Source of the DNA: Mya arenaria | Lineage: Eukaryota; Mollusca; Bivalvia; Myida; Myidae | DNA length: 64,000 nt | NCBI RefSeq assembly: GCF_026914265.1 | Contig: NC_069136.1 | Location: forward strand, 17,847,228-17,911,227 | Direction: 5' to 3' | Part shown: positions 12,142-24,336 of the stretch, one piece after another | Position numbering within the stretch: the first letter of the stretch is position 1 | Layout of the letters: each line of letters opens with the position of its first letter | Notes under the pieces: generated by a model | The model's database searches: none | Told to the model about the DNA's origin: nothing | The model's input: only the letters and a program-made list of their open reading frames with translations | Position numbers and translations under genes: made by a program

Positions 12142-13346
12142 AAAGGTAGCCTAAAATAATAGATGTGTTATACGGGATTCTTCCAATCCCTACCGTCTAA
12201 ACAGGTTTGTGCAAAAAACGGGGGTGTTTGAAAAATATTGAAATTGTATTAAGTGAAGTAATTTATGGTTGAAATTGATATTTAAGGTTTATATTCATAT
12301 TTTACCATGTAAGTGAAAAGTTATTTTGCAAAGAAACAAGCATTTAATGCATTAAAACACATTGTTTACCTTACCAATAAAATGAAAGTTGACTGACACA
12401 GACAACAATTATGTCAAGCGGAACAACTTGATCTATTATCGTCATAACTCGGCCACCTCCGACAAGCTTTGAAATAGACCTTGTAAACACAATCGTTACA
12501 ACTCAGCCATGGCCGAAATGTTCCGATTGTGATAAAATTGTGCCTTGAAGCCTTGCAGGTGCCCATCAGGTATATATTGTTATGTTCTGACAGAATGAAA
12601 TGAAGAAAAACCCGTCAAACTTATAATTATTATCATATTCTTTGGATATTAATTTTATTTTTTGTGTACAGAACTAATATAAAATAACATTATCTGGTAA
12701 TATTTCTTGTTTTTATGATATTTTATAGACGCAATATGCTTTAACCCAGTATCCTGATCAGAATAACTACCGGCTTTTCGTACAAAACAATTTGTACGTG
12801 AACAATTTACCATATATCAAAAATCGTAAAATAAATCCATCAATATACAATTATTTGGACTAGTGCAGAAGGTAAAAATTATTAATGACGTGTTTTTTTG
12901 CCCCTTTTTTAAATTAAACACAGTATCTTTCACAGGAACAATTCTTTTGATAATTATTAATCATTTTCAAATATTAAAACGACTGTATAAATTGTGGTAC
13001 ATCATGTTTTGGAGTAAGATTGCAACTTTAACCAGAAAACAGTAAATAATCAAAGTTTTAACAATATCTGTACAATACCTGTTAATGGTAATAAAGACAG
13101 ACAAATAGTCCACACAGATTAAACAAATATTAACCAGGAAACAAAGACTTATGAAAATGCAGTTTCGATTTATAACGACAATATTTTTACAGTCAAAACC
13201 GTTCAATTCTACCAGTGTACGAATCACAAGCTCGAATGAAAATGGTACGAAACTGCTTATAAAAATTAGTCTTATTGAAAAGGCAACTAAGGTAAAAGAT
13301 AGTCATTCTCGCCATAAAGGATACATAACAGTTCAAGTAAAATTAC

Positions 13347-13440
13347 CTTTGTTGACTGTCAGTCCCTGTGAAATGAATTGCAGTAGTATGACTGCGAAAT
13401 CAATGTTTATTTACATGTGACGTCACCGGAAGTACACGTG
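13347..13440 (-). promoter_or_regulatory. RHBDD1 promoter and 5' UTR exon (inferred)
   Basis: A palindromic CRE, TGACGTCA, lies at 13418-13425 and is immediately followed by an ETS core, CCGGAAGT, at 13426-13433. On the minus strand a splice donor (AAAG/GTAATT) ends at 13347, and an acceptor (TTTCAG) ends at 11769, nine bases before the RHBDD1 start codon. The simplest reading is a short non-coding first exon spliced to 11645-11768. The motifs are seen; promoter activity is inferred. Confidence 0.5.
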
Positions 13441-14136
13441 TTATTTACAGGTTATATTAAACTAATATTTTGAAAAGTCCTACTTCTTGTGTTTTTCGTG
13501 TCGTCTCGATACATCTAAAAAAGTTTAAATTCCAGTCTGTTTTCATTATGAAATTCAATAAAATGCACTAAAGTAGCCATAACTGGTTAGCGAGTCTTCT
13601 ACATCACTTGAAAATATATTGCTGTACTCCCAATTTAATGTAGAAAGCCGCGACAACTTGATCTTCGAGTTTCTTACCTATTCAATGACCACAAATTGTA
13701 CCGTACAACCTACTTTATTTATAACAATATACTTTTTTGCACTTCAAATTTTCCAAAACAATTGAAAATAATAATAATAAGAAGTACATTTTCACGTGCC
13801 AATATTCGATCAGCGATGGCGATTCAGCTGTACTAGCGATCGACACCCTAATTTGCGCCTTCTCTAGATAACGCCTAATTAATACTGGATCCGGCGCGTC
13901 CAGGAAGCCCTTTCCACAAAATCCGAAGAACAAGTGCTAATCAAATTGCGTCTGCGACACTGTCATGAAAGGGTCATCATTTTGACATCAGTTCACGGTT
14001 TGTTTTTGAACTTTGTTTGTGTGTGTGTGTTTGTTTTTCATTTTTTATGATTTTTTTGGAGGAGGGGGGGGGGGGGGGGGGTGAAGGTGTCACATTCCCG
14101 TGGCATGATGTGCATTGGGTCCCGAGTATACGACTT
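13441..14136. other. Spacer between divergent RHBDD1 and ZNFX1
   Basis: Non-coding spacer with a short GT run (about 14,018-14,030) and a poly-G tract (about 14,064-14,081). A minus-strand open frame at 13,715-13,933 has no recognisable motif. Confidence 0.5.
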
Positions 14137-14529
14137 CAGGGGCGTAGCCAGGCTTTGCTGAATGTTACGCACGAAAGGGGGCGGGTGTGGGAGGGGTAAT
14201 ATCCATCTAGCCGGTTTGGGGTTCGAGTGGCCTCCCCAGGGGAAAATGGGAAATGGAACTACCTTGTTGAGCTCTGAGGTGTATTTAACGGGATTTATAG
14301 GTTCGAGGCCGCCGACTTTGTAGTTATCGAATGATTGCTTTACTAGTTTAGGCTCAGTAAGCTATCTACCTCAGAGAAGCAATGCTTACTTTAGCTGATC
14401 TTCCTTTTATTTTGGTATCATTTTAGCTTAGCCCTCGTCATTGATGCCATTTTTGGCCATATTTATTTTTTCATTTTTCAAATTGATGTTACGTACAGGC
14501 GTAAATGCGTATCGCTGGCTACGCCCCTG
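14137..14529. mobile_element. MITE with CAGGGGCG termini and 5-bp target duplication
   Basis: The left end reads CAGGGGCGTAGCCAG and the right end CTGGCTACGCCCCTG, a perfect 15-bp inverted repeat. The element is flanked by GACTT on both sides (14132-14136 and 14530-14534). CAGGG-type ends are usual in hAT-like elements, but the duplication here is 5 bp, not 8. Non-autonomous, no coding content. Confidence 0.82.
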
Positions 14530-14868
14530 GACTTGAATAGAATAAATTTTCACGGAGTCCGGATTTTTGTTCAACCCTGAAAGACTTATACATTGTAACC
14601 TTCTCATTATTCGCTATTTTATATTTAACAGGCTTAAAACGTTTAAATAATGATGACGCCACACAAAAGTTTCTTAATTTTCAAAATACATGGAAAACCA
14701 GCTCCGTATAGTTTTTCGAAATCCTTGTTTTCATTGGCTTTAGCACCATATTATCATAATTGTATGACGTAATTGCAGTAAGGAAAACCGTACTTTCGTT
14801 TTCGCATTTTCTGAAAAAGGTCGACTTGGCAATAGCCTATTGATAAAGTAACATGAACCTTCGCTGAA

Positions 14869-17690
14869 ATGGCGGATGGATTTGGTAGAGATGAGAATTA
14901 TAGGTGAGTTAAATTATTTCTATCATTTATATTAATATGTATGTCTACAGTACATGGCTAATTATATTCTTCCGGTATTTGCTGTAACACGTATGAGTAC
15001 TAGAATATAAAAAGTAAACGACCCAAACCAAGGTCGTATCTTGATGTAAGCCAGCGAGATATAAATAATGATCATGGATATTGTATCAATAATGTATAAG
15101 ACAATTCAAATGATCAATCAATCTATAAAACCATGGTGTGCGTGTGATAGCGAAAATACAACTTTTCATGCAATGAATCCAAACGAGTTTTTAAAAATAT
15201 TTCAACGTACATAAAAATTACGTGTGATTCATTCAACTATTTATAGCTCAATCTATAAACGAATACTTGAGTGTTATCAATACACATATTCAATTATCTT
15301 CCTATATTTTAGGTTGTTGACTAGCGTAAGATATCATTTGATATGGTGCAAATCTATGTGGACTGTTAATATCGTTGTCGTCAGCGGTTACCAAGGGCGT
15401 ATCGGAAGCATTTTCAATTTTACGCCTGTATACCTTAACTAAGAAGCGAGGTGTCGATTGGGTTGGTTCGCACCCCACTCTGACAAACCAAAATGTTTTT
15501 GTATAGTACTTGAATTGTATTTTTTTTTCAATTTCGATATCATAGAGTAAAATAAAGCTTTAAAAAGTTTTTCCAGATGCATTGTCGGGAAAACTTTATT
15601 TAATCCCAATAACATGAGCGAGTCGCTTTAAACAAGTTAAGCGATACATGTAAATACGACCCATTAGTCTTCAATCCGTATTGCTGATTTTCAGATTGAA
15701 GCACCCCCATTTCGGAGGAATCAAATAGATTTGTTCGTCCGGGCGTACTGGAGTATGCCGAAGTACGCCCTTAATAAAATTGGTCAATTCTGTTTACTTA
15801 CATTTGAGATCGTCTGGCCTTTTCTTTAATTACATATTTTCCCAAGCCGTTGGTTTATCTTCAGGCCACGGCGTCCAATACGAGCTGGATTGCCTCTCCG
15901 ACGGAATGACGACGGCGGCGATGCGTGGGATGACGAAGCTGACCTAGAGAGACGCGTGGGAGGGGGACGAGGCGGAGGTGGACGGGGCGGGGGGAGAGGT
16001 CAAGGCCGTGGCCGGGGCCGCGGTGGAGGGGCGCCCCGCAGACAACAACTTGACAAGAGGTTCCTGGACAGGCTGGCGGGCCGGGAGCCGGCGGATATAC
16101 TTCAAACAATTTCTAACCCACAGACGGAACTTAGAGACACCCTGGCTCGCAGTGCCACCGACGACACTTTGATCCCCCTATTGTTGAGGGTTCTTGCAAA
16201 GGCGTTCACGTGTAACTCGCAACCGGAGTGCCTTAACAGGGTCCTCATTATCATCAAAGAGGCAAAATTCTTCGACACAGGTAATACAACACCTCACGCC
16301 TAGTATGATATCATATGTTCTCCTAGCCAGTGGTTTTATTTGGAATTATTTTAACCGCCTTTGTCTTGAAAATTGGGAAACAAATTTACTTTGGGAAAAA
16401 ACAGGCCAAAACAGCTAATATAATGGCAAATATACATGTTCTACTTTTTATTCATACACAAAGCAGTGAAAGCCACACACCCCAAAAACATTAAGAACAA
16501 GTTATTTAATTTTATTTTAAATCATGGTATGATCGTTGACATTATGGTTTACAGTTTCATATTTTCAGTGGTGTCCTACTTTATGGACATGCAGGGCGAG
16601 GAAAGGCCGCACAAACAGCAGGAGTTCCGACGGCCGCTTCGGGACATGGTCACCGTCATGTCGGAGTTCGCTGAGAAAAACCCGTCATCTATTACGGAGA
16701 TTGTAGGTACGAACAATCAGCATACGTGTAGTTATCACGTATGTTTACTTCATAGATCGCCAAGGTGCCTCCATTTCATTGTAACCGAACCACGTTTGCA
16801 AGTTAATATAACTTCCTCAAAACAAACGAATATTGTGTACATATATATTTGAGCGTTTGTTGTCTTTAAGGGCTTCACACTGTGCTGCAAATGGTCATAG
16901 ATGGATTGCGCGCTACTACTGGCGTCATTGATGACGACATTCTAGAAAACTTCCGGTTACTGACAGAAACAAAGGAGAAAATTCTGCGAAAACGGACCGC
17001 TAAAAAGTGCGACTCTTTCCATATTCAGCTTTGTGATACATGTTACAGTTACTGCCCCCACACCCACAGTAATTGAAGTTATAAACGATTCTTTTAGCAC
17101 CAGTGTATAATAAATTTCAATCATGCGGGTAACTGGTGACTTACTATTTCGTGCCATATTGGCAATGCCAACGTTCAATAACTAGCGTGCAGTAAAAGAG
17201 AATATCACGCCTCCAACTTAAATGACGAAAAGTCTGGTCCAGGACCGGTCACGTGGTGACCCCATATTTTTCCATATTGGGTCACCAAATTTATATGTAC
17301 CAAAATGGCGTCTAATTTCCGATTCGGATGAATAAATGAAACATGTAAACATGTTGTCGACGTGATATATACGTTACGGGGTTAGTAGATAACCCGATAT
17401 GGGATATACGGGGCGCAGGAAACCATATTCGGGTTCGAGCTTCGTACTAACCCCGTAACTTATAATATCGTTGATATTAATGCGCATGCAAGTTACAGAA
17501 CTGCTCAATTACCCTTCCGATATAGGAGTTATTGTACAGACGAAAACAAAAGTAAACATGTTCTAACAGGGAACACGAGCGTGTAGACCCCTTTTTCCAT
17601 TCTCTTTGTAAAAATATATATATATGATGTTCATGCTTTTACCAAAACGACATCGGAGTTCAGTACTATCTGTGCAATATTTATTTTGCC

Positions 17691-17730
<40 letters not shown>

Positions 17731-20700
17731 TGAAATCTACAAATCAATGTGTTGTCACTGCAGGCGGACGGTGACAGAGGAGCGGCAGCGGCAGATAGAG
17801 GATACGGGTGAGGAACCACCAAACGACTTCCGCGAAATTGAGATATTTCCCCAGACCGCCGATATGCAGGTAACCCTGGGAAAACAAGCGTGTAAAATGT
17901 AGTTACACGATTTAGCGTTTACAATTGTTCATATATACTAATTAATTCTGGCTTAATTTTGCCGACGAAAGCTATTAGCTTATAGAATTACACACGAGTC
18001 TGTTTCATTATAAGTTAGAAACCAATATTGGTGTCTTTTTTGAGAGGCCATAAGATAAACAACAAACACTAACAAACACTAATTATTTTTTCTCAGATTT
18101 ATTCATATGCCTTTTTGATTTGGATCTCTTTCTTGCTTATTTGATTTTTTTTTCTGTCAATTCTTTAATTCAATTCATCAATTAAAGAAACGTGTTTTCA
18201 TTAAGTATTTTTTTTTCACGAAGACTATGAGTACGCCTCTAGTATTAAACTGTTTAATAAGCGAAGTAGCAAACTTGTTTCCGCATTTATAAGCGTTGCC
18301 GGGCTATCCGGTTAGAACAGCACTGACTTGCATGGATAGCACACTCGCTCTTCACAAAGGCGAAAAGGGTTTGATTTCCCACCCAGGCGTATGTGAGTTT
18401 TGTTTGTGGTCAACAAGCTGGCAAATTGGGTTTTCCCTGGGTTATCCGGTTTCCCCGTCCCCACAAAAGAGACCTCACATTATTCCACAATCGTAACATC
18501 GTGCCAAAACGAGGTTGACTTTGCATAAGTTAATATAACTTTCTTCAAATCTTTGTATAATAAATGTATTGTTTGAACTACGTCCGTTTCCTATGCATGA
18601 TCATTCATATTTCAACTGAAACCGTAACTCTGCAAGCAATCTTTAAAATCTTGGCTTAAAATGTTGTCTTACATGCTCTTAAGACGTTTGCTGATGACCT
18701 CAATTATCTAACACTTCACTGAACCTCTGACACAAAGAGGTACTTTCTTATAACATATTATTTTTTTCAGAAGATAAATCGATTTTCAAAATTGTGTTTA
18801 AGAAAGCCTTCACATTTACTAATTTGCGGGTGGTGGGGCCACATATACTCAGAGTGCCAGGGGCCAATTGTGAAAGACTGGATAACTAACCAAAGAATTA
18901 ACCGGTTTTATACAAAAGGCTACTGATGTTCTAGGAATTATTTCCTCAACAGTAAAAACAATACATAATGTATATTGTAGATATTTTAAAGCTGTCCATT
19001 TTGACTTTTTCCAAGAAGGTATTTTCACATTCTGTCAGGGTTGAAATGAAACTTGTAAAGTTGTTTGAGAACTTATTGAAACCAAATACTTGTAATGTGG
19101 GACTTATTTGCAACTAAGTTAAACCGAAACTTACTATTCACTTCTATCATTTAAGTATCCACAACTGCATCACCATCGTGGACTTTTTCTTCTTTTCTCA
19201 TCTGACAGGATGACGATGATCGATATTTGCGAGCCAACAAAGTACGTGGTCGGTACCGCGACGTAGACCACTATCTTGATGTCCAATTCCGATTACTCCG
19301 AGAGGACTTCATCGCCCCATTACGTGAAGGGGTAAGCGAGTATATCCAAGCCATGAACGAGAGGGGTAGACAGAGGAAGGGTAAGCGCAATGTGACGATC
19401 TATCACAATGTCAGTATTATCTCCCCTGAATGTGGAGACAACGGTTTATGTCACGTGATTCGATTTGACGTCAGCAGAATGGGTCACGTGCGTTGGCAGT
19501 CTTCGAAGCGCCTGATTTTTGGATCTCTGCTTAGCTTGTCATCCGACAACTTCAGGACGTTCGTCTTTGCAACGGTGATGAATCGAGACCCGAAATCGCT
19601 TGTCAAAGGAATTGTCACTGTTCGCTTTGAATGCAAACAAGCAGAAACTAGAGCTTTGTTTGGACAATTGTTTACAATGGCAGAGACCACAGCTTACTTC
19701 GAATCATACAAACATGTTTTGAAAGGTTTGCAGAACATGCGAGAAACGGAGTTGCCATTTCAAAGATACATTGTTGAATGTGAACGCCATGTGCAGCCAC
19801 CTGCTTATCTTCGGAGGCGAGAAAACACATGCTTTGATCTTCGCCCTCTGGTTGATGAAGGAATCATTCTGAAAGACAACAGCCAGTTGGAAAACATACT
19901 TGCTGATGGCGACGAAGACGAGGAGCCAATCACATACACGTTCAGTGAGCATTCACAAGAAGCTGAAGATGTGAAAGTTCTTGATAGAAACAGTTGGCCA
20001 CCAGCTGATCTCCTTCACCTGGACGAGTCTCAGTTTAAAGCCATCCATACAGCCTTGACACAGGAATTTGTGATCACACAGGGGCCACCCGGAACTGGCA
20101 AGACCTATATTGGCCTCAAGATTGTGAAGGCTCTTCTGCACAATAAAGATGCCTGGACTCGGAATCCTGACACTGGTTTGAAAGACAATAGACCCATGTT
20201 GATTGTATGTTACACAAACCACGCGCTTGATCAGTTTCTCGAAGGCATTATTTCATTTTACAAAGGAGACGTTGTTCGAGTGGGTTCCAGAAGCAACAGC
20301 GAAGTGCTCAAGCCTTACAACCTCCACAACTTTCGACAGAGATTTCGACATGAGAAAAAAATCCCAGTTCAGATTTTCAAAGGACGCCGTGAGGCCAAGT
20401 ATGAAATGGACTCTGTTACCACACAAATAAGGCAAGTCAGTGCGCAGCTCCAGATTTCCACAACCAACATTATGAACGAAGATTTCTTGCGGCCATACAT
20501 GGGAGAAGACCATTATCATTTACTGACAATAGGATTTGAAATGATCCTTCAGGTTTATCCCGAAGCAAGACAAGTCTTTCGACAAGGCCATTCTATCATT
20601 GTCGAATGGCTAGGAATTGGCAATCTCGCACCAATTGTAGAAATGGAGGCTAATGTTGCAGCAGGGGATATGGTCTTTGACAATAATTTCGAGGACGGAA

Positions 20701-23700
20701 ATGACCTGATTGAAGCTGAAGATGAGCTTGATGCTATTCAAGCGCAGCGACAATTGGATGATAGAGATGAAGACGATGAAGGTGAAGACGGTGATGATGA
20801 AATCGATAGAATGATAAACGAGTTTAGGGATTCTGCCCTTACTGGTAAAAATTTGGTTGAACTTAAAGTGAAGGTTGCTGCAACAGCGCATCAGAAATCA
20901 GTTGCACTGGATGTAAATGCCCTCGATGAAAAGCCACAGAACACACAAGAAGGTGAATGGAAGACCCAGAAGAAAGAGAGAAAGAAACAAAAGAGAAAAC
21001 TGCAGATGAATCTGTCAAAAAACGAAGTCATGTCAGAAGAGGACCTTGCTGCTGTCACGGACATTTGGCATATTTCCACAGAGGACAAATGGAAACTGTA
21101 CAGACTTTGGATCAAGAAGTATCAAGACCACCAGCTTGAGAAAATTAAGGAGAAAGAAGAAGAGTTTGATGCTGCAGCTGCAAGGTATAAAGAGGCACTC
21201 ATGCAGGAAGACAAGGAGATTATGCGACACTCAACAATTATAGGTATGACCACAACTGGAGCAGCTAGATATCAGCTAGTCTTACAGGAAATTCGATCTC
21301 GAATCGTTGTTGTTGAAGAAGCCGCGGAAGTTCTAGAAGCGCACATCATTACAACACTGAGCAGAGGCTGTGAACACTTGATCTTGATTGGTGACCACAA
21401 ACAGCTAAAACCAAACCCGACAGTTTACAAATTGGCAACAGAATATAAACTGGACGTCTCTTTATTCGAACGCATGATTAACAATGGAATTCAATGTGAC
21501 TGCCTGGAGCTTCAGCACCGAATGCGACCAGAGATTGCAGAACTGATAAAGCCCATTTATAAAAACTTGCGGAACCATAGTGATGTCCAAAACTACGAAC
21601 CGATCAGGGGAGTGGCTTCAAACATGTTCTTCATCACTCACAGCGAGCATGAAGCTAATGATGAAGATTTGAGAAGTCATTCAAACGTTCACGAAGCTGA
21701 ATATATAGTTGAGCTTTGTAGGTACTTGATCAAGCAGGGATACGAAGCACAACAGATCACTGTTCTTACTCTGTATTCCGGTCAGCTGTTTTGCCTCAAA
21801 GGTCTTATGCCTAAAAGCGAATTTGAAGGTGTCAAACTCACAGTTGTTGACAACTACCAGGGCGAGGAGAACGATATCGTTCTCTTATCACTAGTAAGAA
21901 GCAACAATGATGACTCAATCGGTTTTCTTAAGACGGACAACAGGGTCTGTGTTGCTCTTTCAAGGGCAAAGAAGGGCTTCTATGTCATTGGCAACTTCGA
22001 ATTGCTACAAAGACGATCAAAACTGTGGAGTGAAATCGTAATTGACATGAAACAGAAAAAGAGATTTGGAGAAGGCCTTTTACTGCAGTGTCAAAATCAT
22101 CCTGATGAAAAACCATTAGAAGCAAAAATTGCTCGCGACTTTGCTAAAGCTCCCGAGGGAGGATGCAATAAACGATGCGGGCAGCGGCTTGACTGTGGAC
22201 ATCTTTGTGAACGATTCTGTCATCCTCTTGATCAGGATCATAAGGGAGAAACAAGCAGATGTAGAAAACGTTGCAATAAGATTATATGCGGCAACAAACA
22301 CAAGTGCCCACTACGATGTGGCCAGAAGTGTGAGTCTTGTAAAGAGGAAGTGGAGAAAATAATACCAAGATGTGGGCACGTTCAGAAAGTGCAATGTTCT
22401 ATCCCTCCAGCCGACTTCACGTGTCTAAAAGCTTGTCAATCTATATTGCCTTGTGGACATAAATGCCAGTCGAAGTGCGGCATGGCGCATACACAGGACT
22501 GCGGGATAAAAGTCGAGAAGACATGGCCATGCGGCCATAAAGCGCAGATAAAATGTCACCAGGAAGATACAGCCATTTGCCCTGCTGCATGTGATGGAGC
22601 TTTGAGCTGTGACCACCGATGTCGAGGAACATGTGGGCAGTGCTTTCAAGGCAGATTGCACGTTCCATGTCAGAATGAGTGTATGAGAATTTTGGTATGC
22701 GGACATGAATGCCAGGACAGATGTAGCCAATGCCCACCCTGTAAAAGACCTTGTGAGAACCAATGCCAACATAGTAAATGCCCTCGGAGATGTGGCGAAT
22801 TATGTGCACCGTGTAGAGAACCATGTACATGGAGATGTGAACACTATAAATGTACGAACATCTGCAGTGAGCCATGCGATCGCCCTCCGTGTGACAAAGC
22901 ATGCAGGAAACGACTAGCCTGTGGTCACCCCTGCATTGGGCTATGTGGGGAACCATGCCCGACGGACTGTAGGGTTTGCGATAAGCAGAAAGTTACCGAA
23001 ATTTTTTTCGGAGATGAAGACGAAGAAGACGCTAGGTTTGTTTTACTTCAAGACTGTAGAATGCGTTGTATTTTCGAAGTGAATGGGATGGATACATACA
23101 TGGAAACAAAAGTCGATGAAAAGGGAGAAATAAAACTGAAGGATTGTCCAAAATGCCGCACTCCGATAAGAAGAACAGTTCGGTACAGGTCGACCATCAA
23201 TCAAACACTAACGGATATTGAACAAGTTAAAAGTCGTGTCCTTGTAAATAAAACAAGATTGCGAAAGCTAAGAGAAGACATAAGGCAAACGTTGGAGGAG
23301 ATTGAAGACGAGCGAAATAAATTGATTTTAAGGAGAAGAATGGAAAAAGCTTACGACGAGCAAGCAGAAAATGCATTGGCCGCTCTTTTGAATCAGTCGC
23401 GCTTTTTGTCACAAATTGGCAAGCAAAAGTCAAACTGGGCGAAACTGAAAGGACTGGCTTACAAAGGCGAACGAGAGAAGGCTTTCCTACACATAGGACG
23501 GGTGGTGGACTGGATAATGTCAGAACGATCGCTTATGACTGCACAGGAGACGGAAGATGCAGAACTAGAGTTTGATCGTTTACGGGCGCAGTTGAAACTT
23601 CTGATGTTTCAAATGCGTGCAAATGAAAAACGTATTCAGTTAGATAATACATTGAAAGCAAAGATTCGTGACGCCGAAAAGACCTTAAACGGAACCGACA

Positions 23701-24336
23701 AATTTAAAGGTGATGTAAAGGCCAAAGTTGAGGACTGTTTAAGGGCTTTACAGAACATAATACCAACAACAGAGCTTGGGATTTCAGAAGAAGAGAGGAT
23801 AATGATTGTAAAAGCAATGGAGCTCCAAAAAGGACACTGGTTTAAATGTCGAAAAGGTATGGAAATATCATTTTAAAACTAACACTGATATAACTTGGAA
23901 TTGTTATTAATAGAGTATGCTGATTAAATTCGAAATATTGCACATTTTATTAAATGAATTTCAACGTACCATTGGTATTTCAAAATAGCTTGTTAGATTC
24001 TCTAATGTACTTGTAAATGTCGTGTCTTACTCCAAGTACACTAATGGTCACATAAATGTTGACTGCATTAAGCATTATTTTTAACATTCATGAAGGTAAC
24101 CAAGTTATAACGGTTGAAATAATAACCGTGGTTTTGTAGGTCACGTGTATGCCATAGGTGACTGTGGGGGCGCTACGATGGAGAGTCGCTGTCCCGAGTG
24201 TAATTCCCGGATAGGTGGTGCCGACCATCGCCTTCGGGCGGACAACGTTCTGGCGACGGAAATGGATGGGGCCGACCACGCTGCCTGGTCTGAACAAGCC
24301 AATATGGTGAACTATGGGTTTGATGCCAGATTTTAA
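14869..24336 (+). CDS. ZNFX1: NFX1-type zinc finger helicase ZNFX1, complete seven-exon gene
   Basis: Exons: 14869-14903, 15865-16280, 16569-16706, 16871-17006, 17764-17869, 19209-23856, 24140-24336. They add to 5,676 nt, 1,891 residues; human ZNFX1 is about 1,918. Order: short N terminus; RG-rich stretch (about 43-67); helical armadillo-like region (about 75-275); SF1/UPF1-like helicase with Walker A GPPGTGKT (569-576), EEAA box (980-983), GDHKQLKP, QHRMRPEIA and VALSRAKKG; cysteine-rich NFX1 fingers (about 1260-1535); coiled coil; and a C-terminal RZ finger (HWFKCRKG, then HVYAIGDCGG and CPECNSRIGG) split by the last intron. An acidic and then lysine-rich insert lies between Walker A and EEAA. 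Known role in other animals: antiviral dsRNA sensing and small-RNA granule function; RZ fingers carry ubiquitin-ligase chemistry in RNF213. The exon 4 donor GTGCGA was chosen because it is the only one that gives a phase joining exon 5. Confidence 0.95.
15386..15775. mobile_element. Possible foldback element in ZNFX1 intron 1
   Basis: The ends share AAGGGCGTA in inverted orientation (near 15386 and 15775), each followed by further GC-rich partly matching sequence. An internal stretch around 15,520-15,600 (caatttcgatatcat, gggaaaactt) resembles one near 44,295-44,380. No clear target duplication was found, so this is tentative. Confidence 0.35.
17240..17465. repeat. Two strong inverted repeats in ZNFX1 intron 4
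   Basis: GGTGACCC...GGGTCACC forms a hairpin of about 32 nt near 17255-17286. Shortly after, GTTACGGGGTTAGTA and TACTAACCCCGTAAC form a perfect 15-bp inverted repeat with a loop of about 55 nt (about 17374-17460). Inside the loop, CCCGATATGGG and CCATATTCGGG extend the pairing. It may be a small foldback transposon; no target duplication was identified. Confidence 0.55.
17694..17728. repeat. (CA)n microsatellite
   Basis: A pure CA dinucleotide run lies in ZNFX1 intron 4, a short distance upstream of the exon 5 acceptor at 17763. Confidence 0.9.
17870..19208. other. ZNFX1 intron 5
   Basis: An AT-rich intron holding the SINE at about 18,290-18,540. No other feature is recognised. Confidence 0.6.
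18290..18540 (+). mobile_element. tRNA-derived SINE, degenerate copy
   Basis: A tRNA-like head (ctatccggttagaacagc, then a box-B-like gggtttgatttcccaccc) is followed by the body phrases gtatgtgagttttgtttgtg, ggttttccctgggttatccg and atcgtgccaaaacgag. Similar bodies are seen near 26,300, 54,730, 60,455 and 62,745. This is the pattern of the V-domain/Meta-type SINEs of bivalves; the exact family is not verified. Confidence 0.6.

Noticed and set aside
13715-13933. 72-residue minus-strand frame between RHBDD1 and ZNFX1
   Set aside because: It has no recognisable domain and no splice partner with RHBDD1; it lies in the promoter spacer.
22425-22956. Minus-strand frames opposite the ZNFX1 zinc fingers, also at 36,046-36,496
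   Set aside because: They are shadow frames of a cysteine-rich coding exon.
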